A DNA stretch of 64,000 bases, from NCBI RefSeq assembly GCF_005795905.1, contig NZ_VAWE01000001.1, forward strand, positions 1,426,001 through 1,490,000, in the 5' to 3' direction. Of the stretch, positions 7,904-15,662 are shown piece after piece (position 1 is the stretch's first letter; the number at the start of each line of letters is the position of its first letter). Under the pieces are notes generated by a model, which worked only from the letters and a program-made list of their open reading frames with translations, had not been told where the DNA came from and searched no databases. The stretch is from Streptomyces marianii (GTDB lineage: Bacteria; Actinomycetota; Actinomycetes; Streptomycetales; Streptomycetaceae). The position numbers and the translations under genes are program-made.

Positions 7904-9490
7904 ATGGGACACCCCCACAAAGCCCTGCGCACCTCGACGACCGGCGCCGTCTCGGCGGCGCTGCTGGCCGGGGCCGCTTTCGGGCTCGCCCCGGCCGCTC
8001 CCGCGGCGGCCGCCAGCGCCTCGGCCGCACCGGGTGTGCGGTTCGTCGACATCCACGGTGACGGCGGCACCGTCCTCAAGGCCAACGTCGTCACCCCGGC
8101 CGGCGCCGGCGGCTCGCGCACGTACCCGGTGGTCGTCCTCCCCACCAGCTGGGCCACACCCCAGGCCGAGTACCTCGCGCAGGCCGCGAAGCTCGCCGGC
8201 TCCGGCTACGTCGTGGTCACCTACAACGTCCGCGGCTTCTGGCAGTCCGGCGGGAACATCGAGGTGGCGGGCCCGCCGGACATCGCCGACGCACGCAAGG
8301 TGATCGACTGGGCGCTCGCCAACACCCCGGCCGACCCGTCCAGGGTGGGCATGGCCGGCATGTCGTACGCGGCCGGCATCAGCCTTCTCGCCGCCGCCCA
8401 CGACGACCGGATCAAAGCCGTGGCGGCACTCAGCGGCTGGGCCGATCTCAACGACTCCATCTACAGCGGCCGCACCCAGCATCTCCAGGCCACCGGGCTG
8501 CTCATCGGCGCCGGCTACCTCACGGGCCGTCCCAGCCCCGAGCTCCGGCAGTTCACCAAGGACTTCCTCGGCTCGAACCTGGACAAGGAAGACGAGATGA
8601 TCGCGTGGGGGGAGAAGCGCTCCCCCTCCGCCTACGTCGACCGGATCAACCGGAACGGCGCTGCCATCATGCTGGGCAACGCCTGGGGCGACTCCGTCTT
8701 CCCGCCGAACCAGTACGCCGAGTTCTACGAGCGGTTGACCGTGCCCAAGCGGCTGGAGTTCCGCCCCGGCGACCACGCGACCGCCGAGGCGACGGGTCTG
8801 CTCGGCCTGCCCAACGACACCTGGACCAGCACCCGCCGCTGGCTCGACCACCACCTCAAGGGCGTGGACAACGGGGTGGACCGCGAGCAGCCGGTGCGCA
8901 TCAAGTCCCGCTCCGGCGGGACCTACGAGACCTACCCGGACTGGAAGTCGGTGGGCGCCGACGCCCGCAAGATCACCCTGGGCGGCACGAAGAGGATCCG
9001 CGCGAACATCGACTCGGGCGCCAACGGCGGCATCGTGATGCTCTCCGGCACCTTCGACCAGTTCCTGAAACTGCCCCCGGTCGCCTCGATGCCGCTGCTC
9101 CCCCGGCGCTTCGCCGCGGTCTGGCAGTCGGAGCGCCACCGTTCCCCGCAGCGGGTCAGGGGTACGGCGAAGCTCCACACCACGGTCACCAGCACCAAGG
9201 AGAGCGGCACCCTCGTCGCATACCTCTACGACGTGGGGCCGCTCGGCCTCGGCAAGCTGGTCAGCCATGCGCCGTACACGTTCCACGACCGGACGCCGGG
9301 CAAGCCGTTCCCCGTAGACCTGGAGCTGTTCTCCACCGCCTACGACGTCCCGGCCGGCCACCGTCTGGCCCTGGTCGTCGACACAGTCGACCCGCTCTAC
9401 ATCGAGCACAACCCGTCCGGCGCGCAGCTGACCTTCTCCTCGCCCGCGACCGACCCCTCGTACGTGTCGGTCCCGTTGCGCGAGCAGTGA
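7904..9490 (+). CDS. Secreted CocE/NonD-family (Xaa-Pro peptidase-like) hydrolase
   Basis: 528 residues starting at ATG 7904, with AGGAG just upstream. An Ala-rich signal peptide ends near AAAASA (about 40). The alpha/beta-hydrolase domain has nucleophile S154 in GMSYAAG, preceded by the YNVRGFWQS strand-turn. A jelly-roll domain in the last third, with the GTLVAYLYDVG and PAGHRLALVVDT strands, is diagnostic of the CocE / X-Pro dipeptidyl-peptidase C-terminal fold. Family members cleave esters, amides or Pro-containing peptides; the substrate here is not known. It is a single gene, possibly controlled by the palindromes 50-110 bases upstream. Confidence 0.85.
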   Translation: MGHPHKALRTSTTGAVSAALLAGAAFGLAPAAPAAAASASAAPGVRFVDIHGDGGTVLKANVVTPAGAGGSRTYPVVVLPTSWATPQAEYLAQAAKLAGSGYVVVTYNVRGFWQSGGNIEVAGPPDIADARKVIDWALANTPADPSRVGMAGMSYAAGISLLAAAHDDRIKAVAALSGWADLNDSIYSGRTQHLQATGLLIGAGYLTGRPSPELRQFTKDFLGSNLDKEDEMIAWGEKRSPSAYVDRINRNGAAIMLGNAWGDSVFPPNQYAEFYERLTVPKRLEFRPGDHATAEATGLLGLPNDTWTSTRRWLDHHLKGVDNGVDREQPVRIKSRSGGTYETYPDWKSVGADARKITLGGTKRIRANIDSGANGGIVMLSGTFDQFLKLPPVASMPLLPRRFAAVWQSERHRSPQRVRGTAKLHTTVTSTKESGTLVAYLYDVGPLGLGKLVSHAPYTFHDRTPGKPFPVDLELFSTAYDVPAGHRLALVVDTVDPLYIEHNPSGAQLTFSSPATDPSYVSVPLREQ

Positions 9491-9520
9491 TCTCCGGCCG
9501 ACGCCGAGCCGGGCACGGCT

Positions 9521-9706
9521 CTACGAGCTACTGCCCGGTTCCGGGGAACGCGCCTCGCACACGCGGTCCTTGTCGACGTCACTCAACTCGATCAGCAGGT
9601 CGACGGCCATACGCTGCTCTGCCCCAATCTCGGCGGTGTCGAGGTCAGCGCAAACTATCCAGCTCGGCAAGGCACTTCCCGTCCCGACACGCTTCGAGTA
9701 GGACAT
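9521..9706 (-). CDS. Possible small protein (61 aa), unrecognised
   Basis: A short minus-strand frame starting at ATG 9704-9706 in a 250-base gap between converging genes. The translation is acidic and contains an ordered-looking central segment (CADLDTAEIG, then MAVDLLIELSDVDKD). Composition is less GC-rich than its neighbours. No convincing ribosome binding site precedes the ATG, and I recognise no homologue. It may be a real small gene, a remnant of a transferred gene or chance. Confidence 0.3.
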   Translation of the reverse strand: MSYSKRVGTGSALPSWIVCADLDTAEIGAEQRMAVDLLIELSDVDKDRVCEARSPEPGSSS

Positions 9707-9742
9707 AAGCGGTAATAGCCATCTAAAGGGACGGGAGCCGGG

Positions 9743-10183
9743 TCAGGCCTCGGCGGCCTCCGCGTACACCTGGGACAGCTCGGGCGAGCCGTGCACCGCC
9801 CAGTCGAGTCCCGCCTCCACCACATTGACCTCACGCCCCGAGGCGAGCCGCACGACGGGGTGGCCGCCAGGCCAGACGTGCCAGGCGGCTCCCCGCACCG
9901 TGCGGACGATCACGGTGCCCAGATACAGCCCCGCGTCGTTCCCCAGCCAGGGCAGCTCCTCCGGGTCGTCCCGCCAGCGCGGGGGCAACTGGTCGAGCGC
10001 CTCCAACGAGGCAGGGGTGTCATCCAGATCGAGCCCTTGCTGCCCCACCCGTGCCCGCAGCAGCTCGCACTCGGACAGCAACTCCGCCACACCCTCCGGA
10101 TCGCCCCCGACGGTGGACGCCAGCGGCTGGCTCCGTGCGCTGTCGTGCCGTTTACGCCAGTTGTCCAAGAAAGGGATGTTCAT
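9743..10183 (-). CDS. DUF6278-family protein
   Basis: A 146-residue soluble acidic protein starting at ATG 10181-10183 (Met-Asn-Ile-Pro-Phe). The conserved core includes PEGVAELLSECELLRAR, PPRWRDDPEELPWLGNDAGLYLGT and SGREVNVVEAGLDWA. This matches my memory of a small conserved Streptomyces family (DUF6278) of unknown function. There are no membrane segments or catalytic motifs. It lies 89 bases downstream of the exonuclease III gene on the same strand, so they may be co-transcribed, but no functional link is known. Confidence 0.7.
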   Translation of the reverse strand: MNIPFLDNWRKRHDSARSQPLASTVGGDPEGVAELLSECELLRARVGQQGLDLDDTPASLEALDQLPPRWRDDPEELPWLGNDAGLYLGTVIVRTVRGAAWHVWPGGHPVVRLASGREVNVVEAGLDWAVHGSPELSQVYAEAAEA

Positions 10184-10272
10184 ATCGATCAGCCTCGCAT
10201 TCCCGTGGACGGGCGCACCACTGGGCGCGCGGGCACCGGCCGGAGAGCGCGGCCCGGGGGGCCGGAGATCGG

Positions 10273-11052
10273 TCAGAGATCGAGGTCGACCACGACGGGG
10301 GCATGGTCCGAGGCACCCTTGCCCTTGCGCTCCTCTCGGTCGACGTAGCCGTCCTTGACGGCCTGGGCGAACGGCTCGTTGCCGTACACCAGATCGATGC
10401 GCATCCCCCGGTTCTTGGGGAAGCACAGCTGACGGTAGTCCCAGTACGTGAACGGGCGGTCGTACTTCAGCGGGCGCGGCACCACGTCGGCAAGGCCCGC
10501 CTCGCGCAGTCCGGCCAGGGCGGCGCGCTCCGGCTCGGTCACATGGGTCATACCCTCGAAGAAGGCCGGATCCCACACGTCGTCGTCGGTCGGCGCGATG
10601 TTGTAGTCGCCGAGGACCGCGAACGGGCGGCCCCCCGCCGCGTCCTCCGCGACCGCGGCCTTCAGCGCCTCCAGCCAGGCCAGCTTGTACGCGTAGTGCT
10701 CATGGGTGACCTCCCGGCCGTTCGGCACGTACACCGACCAGACGCGGACCGGGCCGCAGGTGGCGCTCAGCGCGCGCGGCTCCTGCACGCCGCCGTACTC
10801 CGGGCCGCCGGGAAGGCCCTTCACGACGTCGTCCAGGCCCACCCGGGAGACCACCGCCACGCCGTTCCACCTGCCGTCGGCGTTGACCGCGGACTCGTAG
10901 CCGAGCTCCTTCAGGGCGTCCGCGGGGAACTGCTCGGCGGTGCACTTGGTCTCCTGGATGCACAGCACGTCCGTGCCGCTGCTCTCCAGCCAGGCGAGCA
11001 GCCGCGGGAGCCGGGCGGTGATCGAATTGACGTTGAAGGTGGCGATGCGCAT
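10273..11052 (-). CDS. xthA: Exodeoxyribonuclease III
   Basis: An AP endonuclease and 3'-5' exonuclease of base-excision repair. The 259-residue protein starts at ATG 11050-11052. All metal-dependent motifs of the exonuclease III/EEP fold are present: N7-V-N near the start (FNVNSI), catalytic E34 (IQETK), GDYNIAPTDDDVWD, GMRIDLVYG and terminal SDHAPVVVDL. Length and order are standard for the ExoA/XthA group. Confidence 0.95.
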   Translation of the reverse strand: MRIATFNVNSITARLPRLLAWLESSGTDVLCIQETKCTAEQFPADALKELGYESAVNADGRWNGVAVVSRVGLDDVVKGLPGGPEYGGVQEPRALSATCGPVRVWSVYVPNGREVTHEHYAYKLAWLEALKAAVAEDAAGGRPFAVLGDYNIAPTDDDVWDPAFFEGMTHVTEPERAALAGLREAGLADVVPRPLKYDRPFTYWDYRQLCFPKNRGMRIDLVYGNEPFAQAVKDGYVDREERKGKGASDHAPVVVDLDL

Positions 11053-11212
11053 GCCGCCAAGCCTAACCGCGGGGTCGGACGGTCACGGGCGGACCGGAGC
11101 ACCCGCCGGGGCCGACCGGAGCGGGCCACGGTCCCGGCCGTCGCCGGGCGGGTGACGCCGGCGGCAGCAGGGCGGGGCCCCGTCGGCCGTCCGGAGGGGG
11201 ACGGGACCGCCC

Positions 11213-11845
11213 TCAGAGCTCGGTGGACTCCCCCGAGGCGAGCCGGCGATGCTCGGCGCCGCCCAGGTTCCCGATGTGGGCGTCGTAGAGGGGGCGGGCG
11301 AGATCGGTGAGCAGGGCGTCGTGGATGTCGATCGCCAGGTGCGGCTTGACCTCGCGTACGTACTCGATGACCTCCGCGACCTTGTTCCACGGGGCCATCA
11401 CGGGGAGCATCAGCGTCTCCACCTGCTCGCCGGGGACCGTGAGGGCGTCGCCCGGGTGGAAGACCGATCCGTCCACGAGGAAGCCGACATTGGTGACCCT
11501 CGGCAGGTCCGGGTGGATCACGGCGTGCAGTTCGCCGTGCACCTGCACGTCGAAGCCGGCCGCGGTGAAGGCGTCGCCGTCGCCGACGGTGTGCACCCGG
11601 CCGGGGAAGCCGCCCGACAGCTGCTCGGCGACGCTGCGGAGGGTCCACACCTCGGTGGCGGGGTCGGCGTCGAGCGCGACGCGGAGCCGTTCCTCGCTGA
11701 AGTGGTCCGGGTGCTCGTGCGTGACGAGCAGCGCGTCGGCCCCGGCGGCCGCGTCGACCTCGCTGAAGACGCCGGGATCGACGACGAGGGTCCGGCCGCC
11801 CTTCTCCAGGCGGATGCAGGCGTGCGATTTCTTGGTGAGCTTCAC
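11213..11845 (-). CDS. Metallo-beta-lactamase-fold hydrolase
   Basis: 210 residues starting at GTG 11843-11845, with AGGAAGG upstream. The zinc-binding motif HEHPDH (H43, H45, D47, H48) is intact. Later metal ligands are provided by ELHAVIHPD and a conserved FHPGDALTVP strand. It resembles the UlaG-like/small MBL group, whose substrates are varied; the biological substrate is not evident. It is separated from the upstream pcaL gene by about 150 bases, including a hairpin. Confidence 0.85.
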   Translation of the reverse strand: MKLTKKSHACIRLEKGGRTLVVDPGVFSEVDAAAGADALLVTHEHPDHFSEERLRVALDADPATEVWTLRSVAEQLSGGFPGRVHTVGDGDAFTAAGFDVQVHGELHAVIHPDLPRVTNVGFLVDGSVFHPGDALTVPGEQVETLMLPVMAPWNKVAEVIEYVREVKPHLAIDIHDALLTDLARPLYDAHIGNLGGAEHRRLASGESTEL

Positions 11846-11947
11846 GGGGATGACCTTCCTCTCGCATCCGGGCCCCGCACAACGCGGCGCACCCCGTCCC
11901 CGAACAGATCTTTCCCCGGCAGGCCCCTGCCCGAACGAGGGGCACCC

Positions 11948-11969
11948 GCCCCCGGACCGCCCCGGGGGC
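11948..11969 (-). terminator. Hairpin downstream of pcaL
   Basis: GCCCCCGG and CCGGGGGC form an 8-bp perfect stem with a 6-base loop, about 30 bases after the pcaL stop. It is likely the transcription terminator. Confidence 0.55.
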
Positions 11970-11997
11970 AGGGAAGGGCGCGGCGTGCACCGCGTCC

Positions 11998-13284
11998 TCA
12001 GTCGCGCGGGGTCGTCTCCTCGCGGATCACCGACTGGGCGACCCGGAAGGCGGCGTTCGCCGCCGGAACGCCGCAGTAGACGCCCGCATGGATGAGGACC
12101 TCCCGGATCTCCGTGGGGGTGAGTCCGTTGCGGAGGGCGGCCCGGGTGTGGAAGGCCAGCTCGTCCAGGTGACCGCCCGCGACCAGGGCCGTGAGGGTGA
12201 CCGCGCTGCGGGTCCTGCGGTCCAGCCCCTCCCGGGTCCAGACCTCGCCCCACACATAGCGCGTGATCAGCTCCTGGAAGTCGGCGGTGAACTCGTCCGC
12301 CGCCGCGGTGGCCCAGTCGACGTGCGCGTCGCCGAGCACCGCGCGCCGGACCTTCATGCCCGCCTCGTACGGGTCGGGCCGCACCGCGCCCGAGGGGTGC
12401 GGCTGCTCGGCGGCCGGGGCGATCTCCGCGACGGGTGCCACGGGCGCGGAGACGGACGGGACGGAGGGGACGGACTGCGGCACGGGGATCGCGTGGAGAG
12501 TGTCCTGCCAGGCCAGGGAGAAGTGCCGCACCAGCAGGTCGGTCACCGCCGCCGGCTGCTCCACGGGCGCGAGGTGCGAGGCGCCGGGCACCAGGGCGAG
12601 CCGTGCGTCCGGTATCCCTGCGACCAGCGTGCGCGCCTCGGCGGGCCCGGTCAGCTGGTCGTCGGAACCCACCAGGACCAGCGTCGGCACGCCGACCCGG
12701 CCCAGGTCGGCCCGTACGTCGAAGGCCGCCAGCGCCTCGCAGGCGGCGATGTAGCAGCCGGGGTCGGTGGTGCGCACCATCTGCACGGCCCACTCCACGA
12801 TCGCCGGCTGCGCGGCCGCGAAGCCCGGGGTGAACCAGTGCTCGGGCGCCGTGCGCGCCATCGGGTCCAGACCGTTGGTACGGACGATCACCCCGCGCTG
12901 CCGGAACTCGTCGGCGGTGCCGAACCTCGGCGAGGAGGAGACCAGGGCGAGCGACGCGACCCGGTGCGGGACCCGCAGCGCCAGGTCGATGCCGACCGCG
13001 CCGCCGACGGAGCAGCCCGCGTAGCCGAACCGCTGGACGCCGAGCTCGTCGAGCGTGGCGACGAGGCGGTCGGCGAGTTCGGTCACCGACCCGGCCGGGT
13101 GGGCGGGGGCGCCGCCGTGGCCGGGCAGGTCGAAGCGCAGCACCCGCCACTGCCGTGCCAGTTCCGGCACCTGCCGGTCCCACATGTGCCATGTGGTACC
13201 CAGCGAGGGGCTCAGGATCAGGACAGGTGCGTCTTCTGGCCCGTCGAAGCGGTATTGCAGGGTGTTCGGTGGTGTCTCGCTCAC
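11998..13284 (-). CDS. pcaL: Fused 3-oxoadipate enol-lactonase / 4-carboxymuconolactone decarboxylase
   Basis: Catalyses two successive steps of the protocatechuate branch of the beta-ketoadipate pathway. The 428-residue fusion has an alpha/beta-hydrolase (PcaD) domain (about 8-265), with nucleophile S92 in GCSVGG and His in GASHLAPVEQP. A Ser/Pro/Val/Ala linker (about 270-310) joins it to a carboxymuconolactone decarboxylase (PcaC) domain (about 310-425) with the HLDELAFHTRAALRNG core. In Streptomyces pca operons pcaL is normally next to pcaG/H/B; here the upstream DNA is transposon debris, so the gene may have been separated from an operon. The Cys before the catalytic Ser is slightly unusual. 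Confidence 0.9.
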   Translation of the reverse strand: MSETPPNTLQYRFDGPEDAPVLILSPSLGTTWHMWDRQVPELARQWRVLRFDLPGHGGAPAHPAGSVTELADRLVATLDELGVQRFGYAGCSVGGAVGIDLALRVPHRVASLALVSSSPRFGTADEFRQRGVIVRTNGLDPMARTAPEHWFTPGFAAAQPAIVEWAVQMVRTTDPGCYIAACEALAAFDVRADLGRVGVPTLVLVGSDDQLTGPAEARTLVAGIPDARLALVPGASHLAPVEQPAAVTDLLVRHFSLAWQDTLHAIPVPQSVPSVPSVSAPVAPVAEIAPAAEQPHPSGAVRPDPYEAGMKVRRAVLGDAHVDWATAAADEFTADFQELITRYVWGEVWTREGLDRRTRSAVTLTALVAGGHLDELAFHTRAALRNGLTPTEIREVLIHAGVYCGVPAANAAFRVAQSVIREETTPRD

Positions 13285-13369
13285 CCGTCAGACCCTCTCA
13301 TCTCTCACGAGATCCCACATGGCCGGTCCCAACCTCGGGGCTCTTGCCCCTCCCACCACAACGGACCCG

Positions 13370-13481
13370 GCACTGCCGGAGAATGCGGGTCTGCACGATC
13401 GTTCGAGGCCAGACCGCCTGCAACCGCGTCCGGCAGACCCTTCGGTCCGTCACAGACGGGCATGAGGACGTCCTCGAAGCC
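13370..13481 (-). pseudogene. IS256-type (mutator) transposase remnant, distal piece
   Basis: The minus strand encodes DVLMPVCDGPKGLPDAV in one frame, then AVWPRTIVQT in the next. This reproduces the conserved IS256-family stretch (EDVL..CDGLKGLP..AVWP.TIVQTC) with a frameshift between. The preceding part lies on the other side of the IS4 element at 15300-15430. Confidence 0.65.
13472..13481. repeat. Target-site duplication, left copy
   Basis: CCTCGAAGCC abuts the left inverted repeat and is repeated exactly at 15300-15309. Ten bases is typical for IS4-family insertion. Confidence 0.9.
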
Positions 13482-13518
13482 CAATGCCACGGAGTTAAGT
13501 GTCCGCTGCGGTCGTCAA
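13482..13518 (+). repeat. Left terminal inverted repeat of the IS4-family element
   Basis: 37 bases, starting CAATGCCACGGAGTTAAGTG. Perfect inverted match to 15263-15299. Confidence 0.95.
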
Positions 13519-13609
13519 GAGGTTGATCTTCACTCAAGCTGCGGACATGGGAACGGGACCTCTGATACAGCGAGGGATCGACCAAGATCTACTTGCCGGA
13601 GAGGTCCCG

Positions 13610-15286
13610 TTGACCGACCAGTGTGCCACTGCTGTGCCTGAACGCCGCAGGCGACAGAATGAACTCCTTTTCGAGCCCGCCCACTTGGGAGATTTAACCC
13701 GCTATCTTCCCCCGGAGCTCGTCGACGGGGTGTTGGAGGAAGAACGTGCCGTCGAGCGACGGCTGCGTCGCCTGCCGTCCCGTGTTGGGGTGTACTTCGT
13801 CCTGGCGTTGTCCTTGTTCCCGTCACTGGGGTACGCGCGAGTGTGGGACAAGCTGACGGCCGGTATCTCGGGGCGAGGAGGGTCCCGTCCGAGCGAGAAG
13901 GCACTGCGTTGCCTGCGGCGGCGTCTTGGTCCCGGTCCGCTGAAGGCGCTGTTCGACGTTGCAGCCGGCCCTCTCGCCCAGCCCACCACGATGGGGGTGC
14001 GCTACCGGCGGTGGCGGACCGTGGCTTTCGACGGCTGCAGCGCCGTGAGAGTCCCCGATTCCGAACGGAACCGGGCCTGGCTGGGCAAGGTCCAGGCACG
14101 GCTCGGCTGGGCGGGGTATCCGATGCTGCGACTGATGACGTTGTGCGAGACGGGTACGCGCGGCCTGGTCGGTGCCGTCTTCGGTCCGACGAGCGAGTAC
14201 GAGACCACGTATGCCCGAAGGCTGCTGCCGCTGGTGGACGCCGGGATGCTCGTGCTGGCCGATCGCGGCTTCGACGCGGACGACTTCCTGTCCGAGACCG
14301 CGGCGACCGGAGCTCAGTTCGTGGTCCGAGTGACCGCCCGCCGCCGCCCGGCCATCTTGGCGGTGCTGCCGGACGGCTCGTATCTCACGCGGCTGGGGTC
14401 GCTGAAGGTACGCGTCATCGACTCGGCGGTCACGATGGTCACTGCGGACGGCACGACGATCCATGAGCAGTACCGGATTGCCACCACGCTGCTGGATCAC
14501 CGCAGGGACCCCGCCGAGACACTGGTGCGGCTCTACCACGAGCGATGGGAGGCCGAGTCGGCCTACTACGCCCTGCGCCACACCTTGCAGCAGGGGTTCG
14601 TACTCCGCTCGCAGGACCCTGCCGGTCTGGAACAGGAGCTGTGGGCTCAGCTGCTCGTCTACCAGCTCCTGCGGATGGCCATGGTCGATGCAGTGGAGTC
14701 CCGACCGGGCATCGACGCGGACCGCGCCAGCTTCACCGTGGCTCTGGAAGCGGCACGTGACCAGGTCATTCTCATCAGCGTGAACGATGCCACGACCGCA
14801 CAGGACGCCTTGGTCGGCCGCATCGGAACAGCTGTGCTCGAGGCCCTGCTGCCGCCACGACGTCCGCGCACCAGCGCCCGATCGGTGAAGTCCGGACGAA
14901 CGCGTTACCCCCTCCGCCCTGCCGAGCCCAGACCGCGCCAGAGCACAACGATCACCGGCTTGACGGTCACTCTCCGACCGGCCCCCGCAGCCCCGCCCAG
15001 CTCCGTGCACGATCGCCGGGAGGACCAGCGCAAGGCTGTCACCGGCTTCAGGCCGATGGGTTCGGGCAACAGGAACAGAGTGTTCCACCTGATGGCGGCC
15101 GATCCCGAACGCGCCTGGCGTCCCCGGGAAGTCACCATCGCTCTGGGGATTCATAGCGCGGCAAGCTTCGCGACCCAGATGAGTCAGTGGGCAGCCGAGG
15201 GCCTCCTGAAGAAGATCGCCTACGGGACCTACATGCTCGCTGACGAGTGGAAGACGACCAGATTGACGACCGCAGCGGACACTTAA
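13610..15286 (+). CDS. IS4-family transposase
   Basis: A DDE transposase that cuts and pastes the surrounding element. The TTG at 13610-13612 is chosen because GGAGAG lies 6 bases before it and the protein then opens as LTDQCATAVPERRRRQ, as relatives do. An ATG at 13547 is an alternative without a visible ribosome binding site. Catalytic acids are visible: first Asp in VAFDGCS, second in LADRGFDADD, and Glu in the YHERWEAES motif. The last about 75 residues look like a winged-helix DNA-binding domain. A TTA codon (GAT-TTA-ACC, about 13694) is present. The frame is intact, so the element may be functional. Confidence 0.9.
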   Translation: MTDQCATAVPERRRRQNELLFEPAHLGDLTRYLPPELVDGVLEEERAVERRLRRLPSRVGVYFVLALSLFPSLGYARVWDKLTAGISGRGGSRPSEKALRCLRRRLGPGPLKALFDVAAGPLAQPTTMGVRYRRWRTVAFDGCSAVRVPDSERNRAWLGKVQARLGWAGYPMLRLMTLCETGTRGLVGAVFGPTSEYETTYARRLLPLVDAGMLVLADRGFDADDFLSETAATGAQFVVRVTARRRPAILAVLPDGSYLTRLGSLKVRVIDSAVTMVTADGTTIHEQYRIATTLLDHRRDPAETLVRLYHERWEAESAYYALRHTLQQGFVLRSQDPAGLEQELWAQLLVYQLLRMAMVDAVESRPGIDADRASFTVALEAARDQVILISVNDATTAQDALVGRIGTAVLEALLPPRRPRTSARSVKSGRTRYPLRPAEPRPRQSTTITGLTVTLRPAPAAPPSSVHDRREDQRKAVTGFRPMGSGNRNRVFHLMAADPERAWRPREVTIALGIHSAASFATQMSQWAAEGLLKKIAYGTYMLADEWKTTRLTTAADT

Positions 15287-15299
15287 CTCCGTGGCATTG
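15263..15299 (-). repeat. Right terminal inverted repeat of the IS4-family element
   Basis: Exact reverse complement of 13482-13518. It starts 23 bases before the transposase stop codon, so the gene's 3' end overlaps the repeat. Confidence 0.95.
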
Positions 15300-15309
15300 C
15301 CTCGAAGCC
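15300..15309. repeat. Target-site duplication, right copy
   Basis: CCTCGAAGCC, identical to 13472-13481. Confidence 0.9.
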
Positions 15310-15430
15310 ACGGTTCTTCAGCTCGGTGAAGACCTGGAGCGGTGCTTGGCACCCCCGTCGCCGTCACCGGCCCGGATGCCGAGGATGTCGCGGGTGCCGA
15401 CATCACGTTGACGGCGTCCACGAAGGCCAC
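15300..15430 (-). pseudogene. IS256-type transposase remnant, proximal piece
   Basis: On the minus strand TRDILGIRAGDGDGGAKH continues, after a frame change, as QVFTELKNRGFE. This is the segment that precedes DVLMPVCDG in IS256-family transposases. Removing the IS4 element and one target copy rejoins NRGFE with DVLMPVCDG. Several frame changes show the gene was dead before the insertion. Confidence 0.65.
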
Positions 15431-15662
15431 CGGACAAGCGCGATCGAGCGGACGCGACTGCCGTTCCGCCGTGCCCAAGGCCCTCGGGGGACGGCGAGAG
15501 CGCCACCTCGAGAGCCGCGGCCCGCCCACCGGACTTCATGCCCTTCGGGTTGTCTCCCCGGGCCTCGACGGGCCAGGGCGCCTTGGAGCCGGTGGTGTAG
15601 TCGCCCGCGGTGGTCGTGGTGACGCCTTCGGGGTCGGCGACCGGTGTGACCGGACGGGGCCG
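15431..15662 (-). other. Gene-free stretch with an unrecognised coding-like remnant
   Basis: The minus strand holds an open stretch (about 15650-15490) reading VTPVADPEGVTTTTAGDY and continuing PVEARGDNPKGMKSGGRAAAL. It has no start or recognised family and merges into the transposon debris. It is probably a fragment of a lost gene. Confidence 0.3.

Larger units (their letters stand above)
13482..15299 (+). mobile_element. Complete IS4-family insertion sequence, 1818 bp
   Basis: Bounded by 37-bp perfect terminal inverted repeats and 10-bp direct target repeats, with one full-length transposase gene on the plus strand. Identical ends and an unbroken reading frame suggest a recent, possibly still active insertion. 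It landed inside an already frameshifted IS256-type transposase remnant. Confidence 0.95.

Noticed and set aside
1237..9526. The 16-mer CGGGCACGGCTCTACG found at 1237-1252 and 9511-9526
   Set aside because: Only 16 bases with no extended similarity around it. It may be chance in GC-rich DNA; not enough to call a repeat family.
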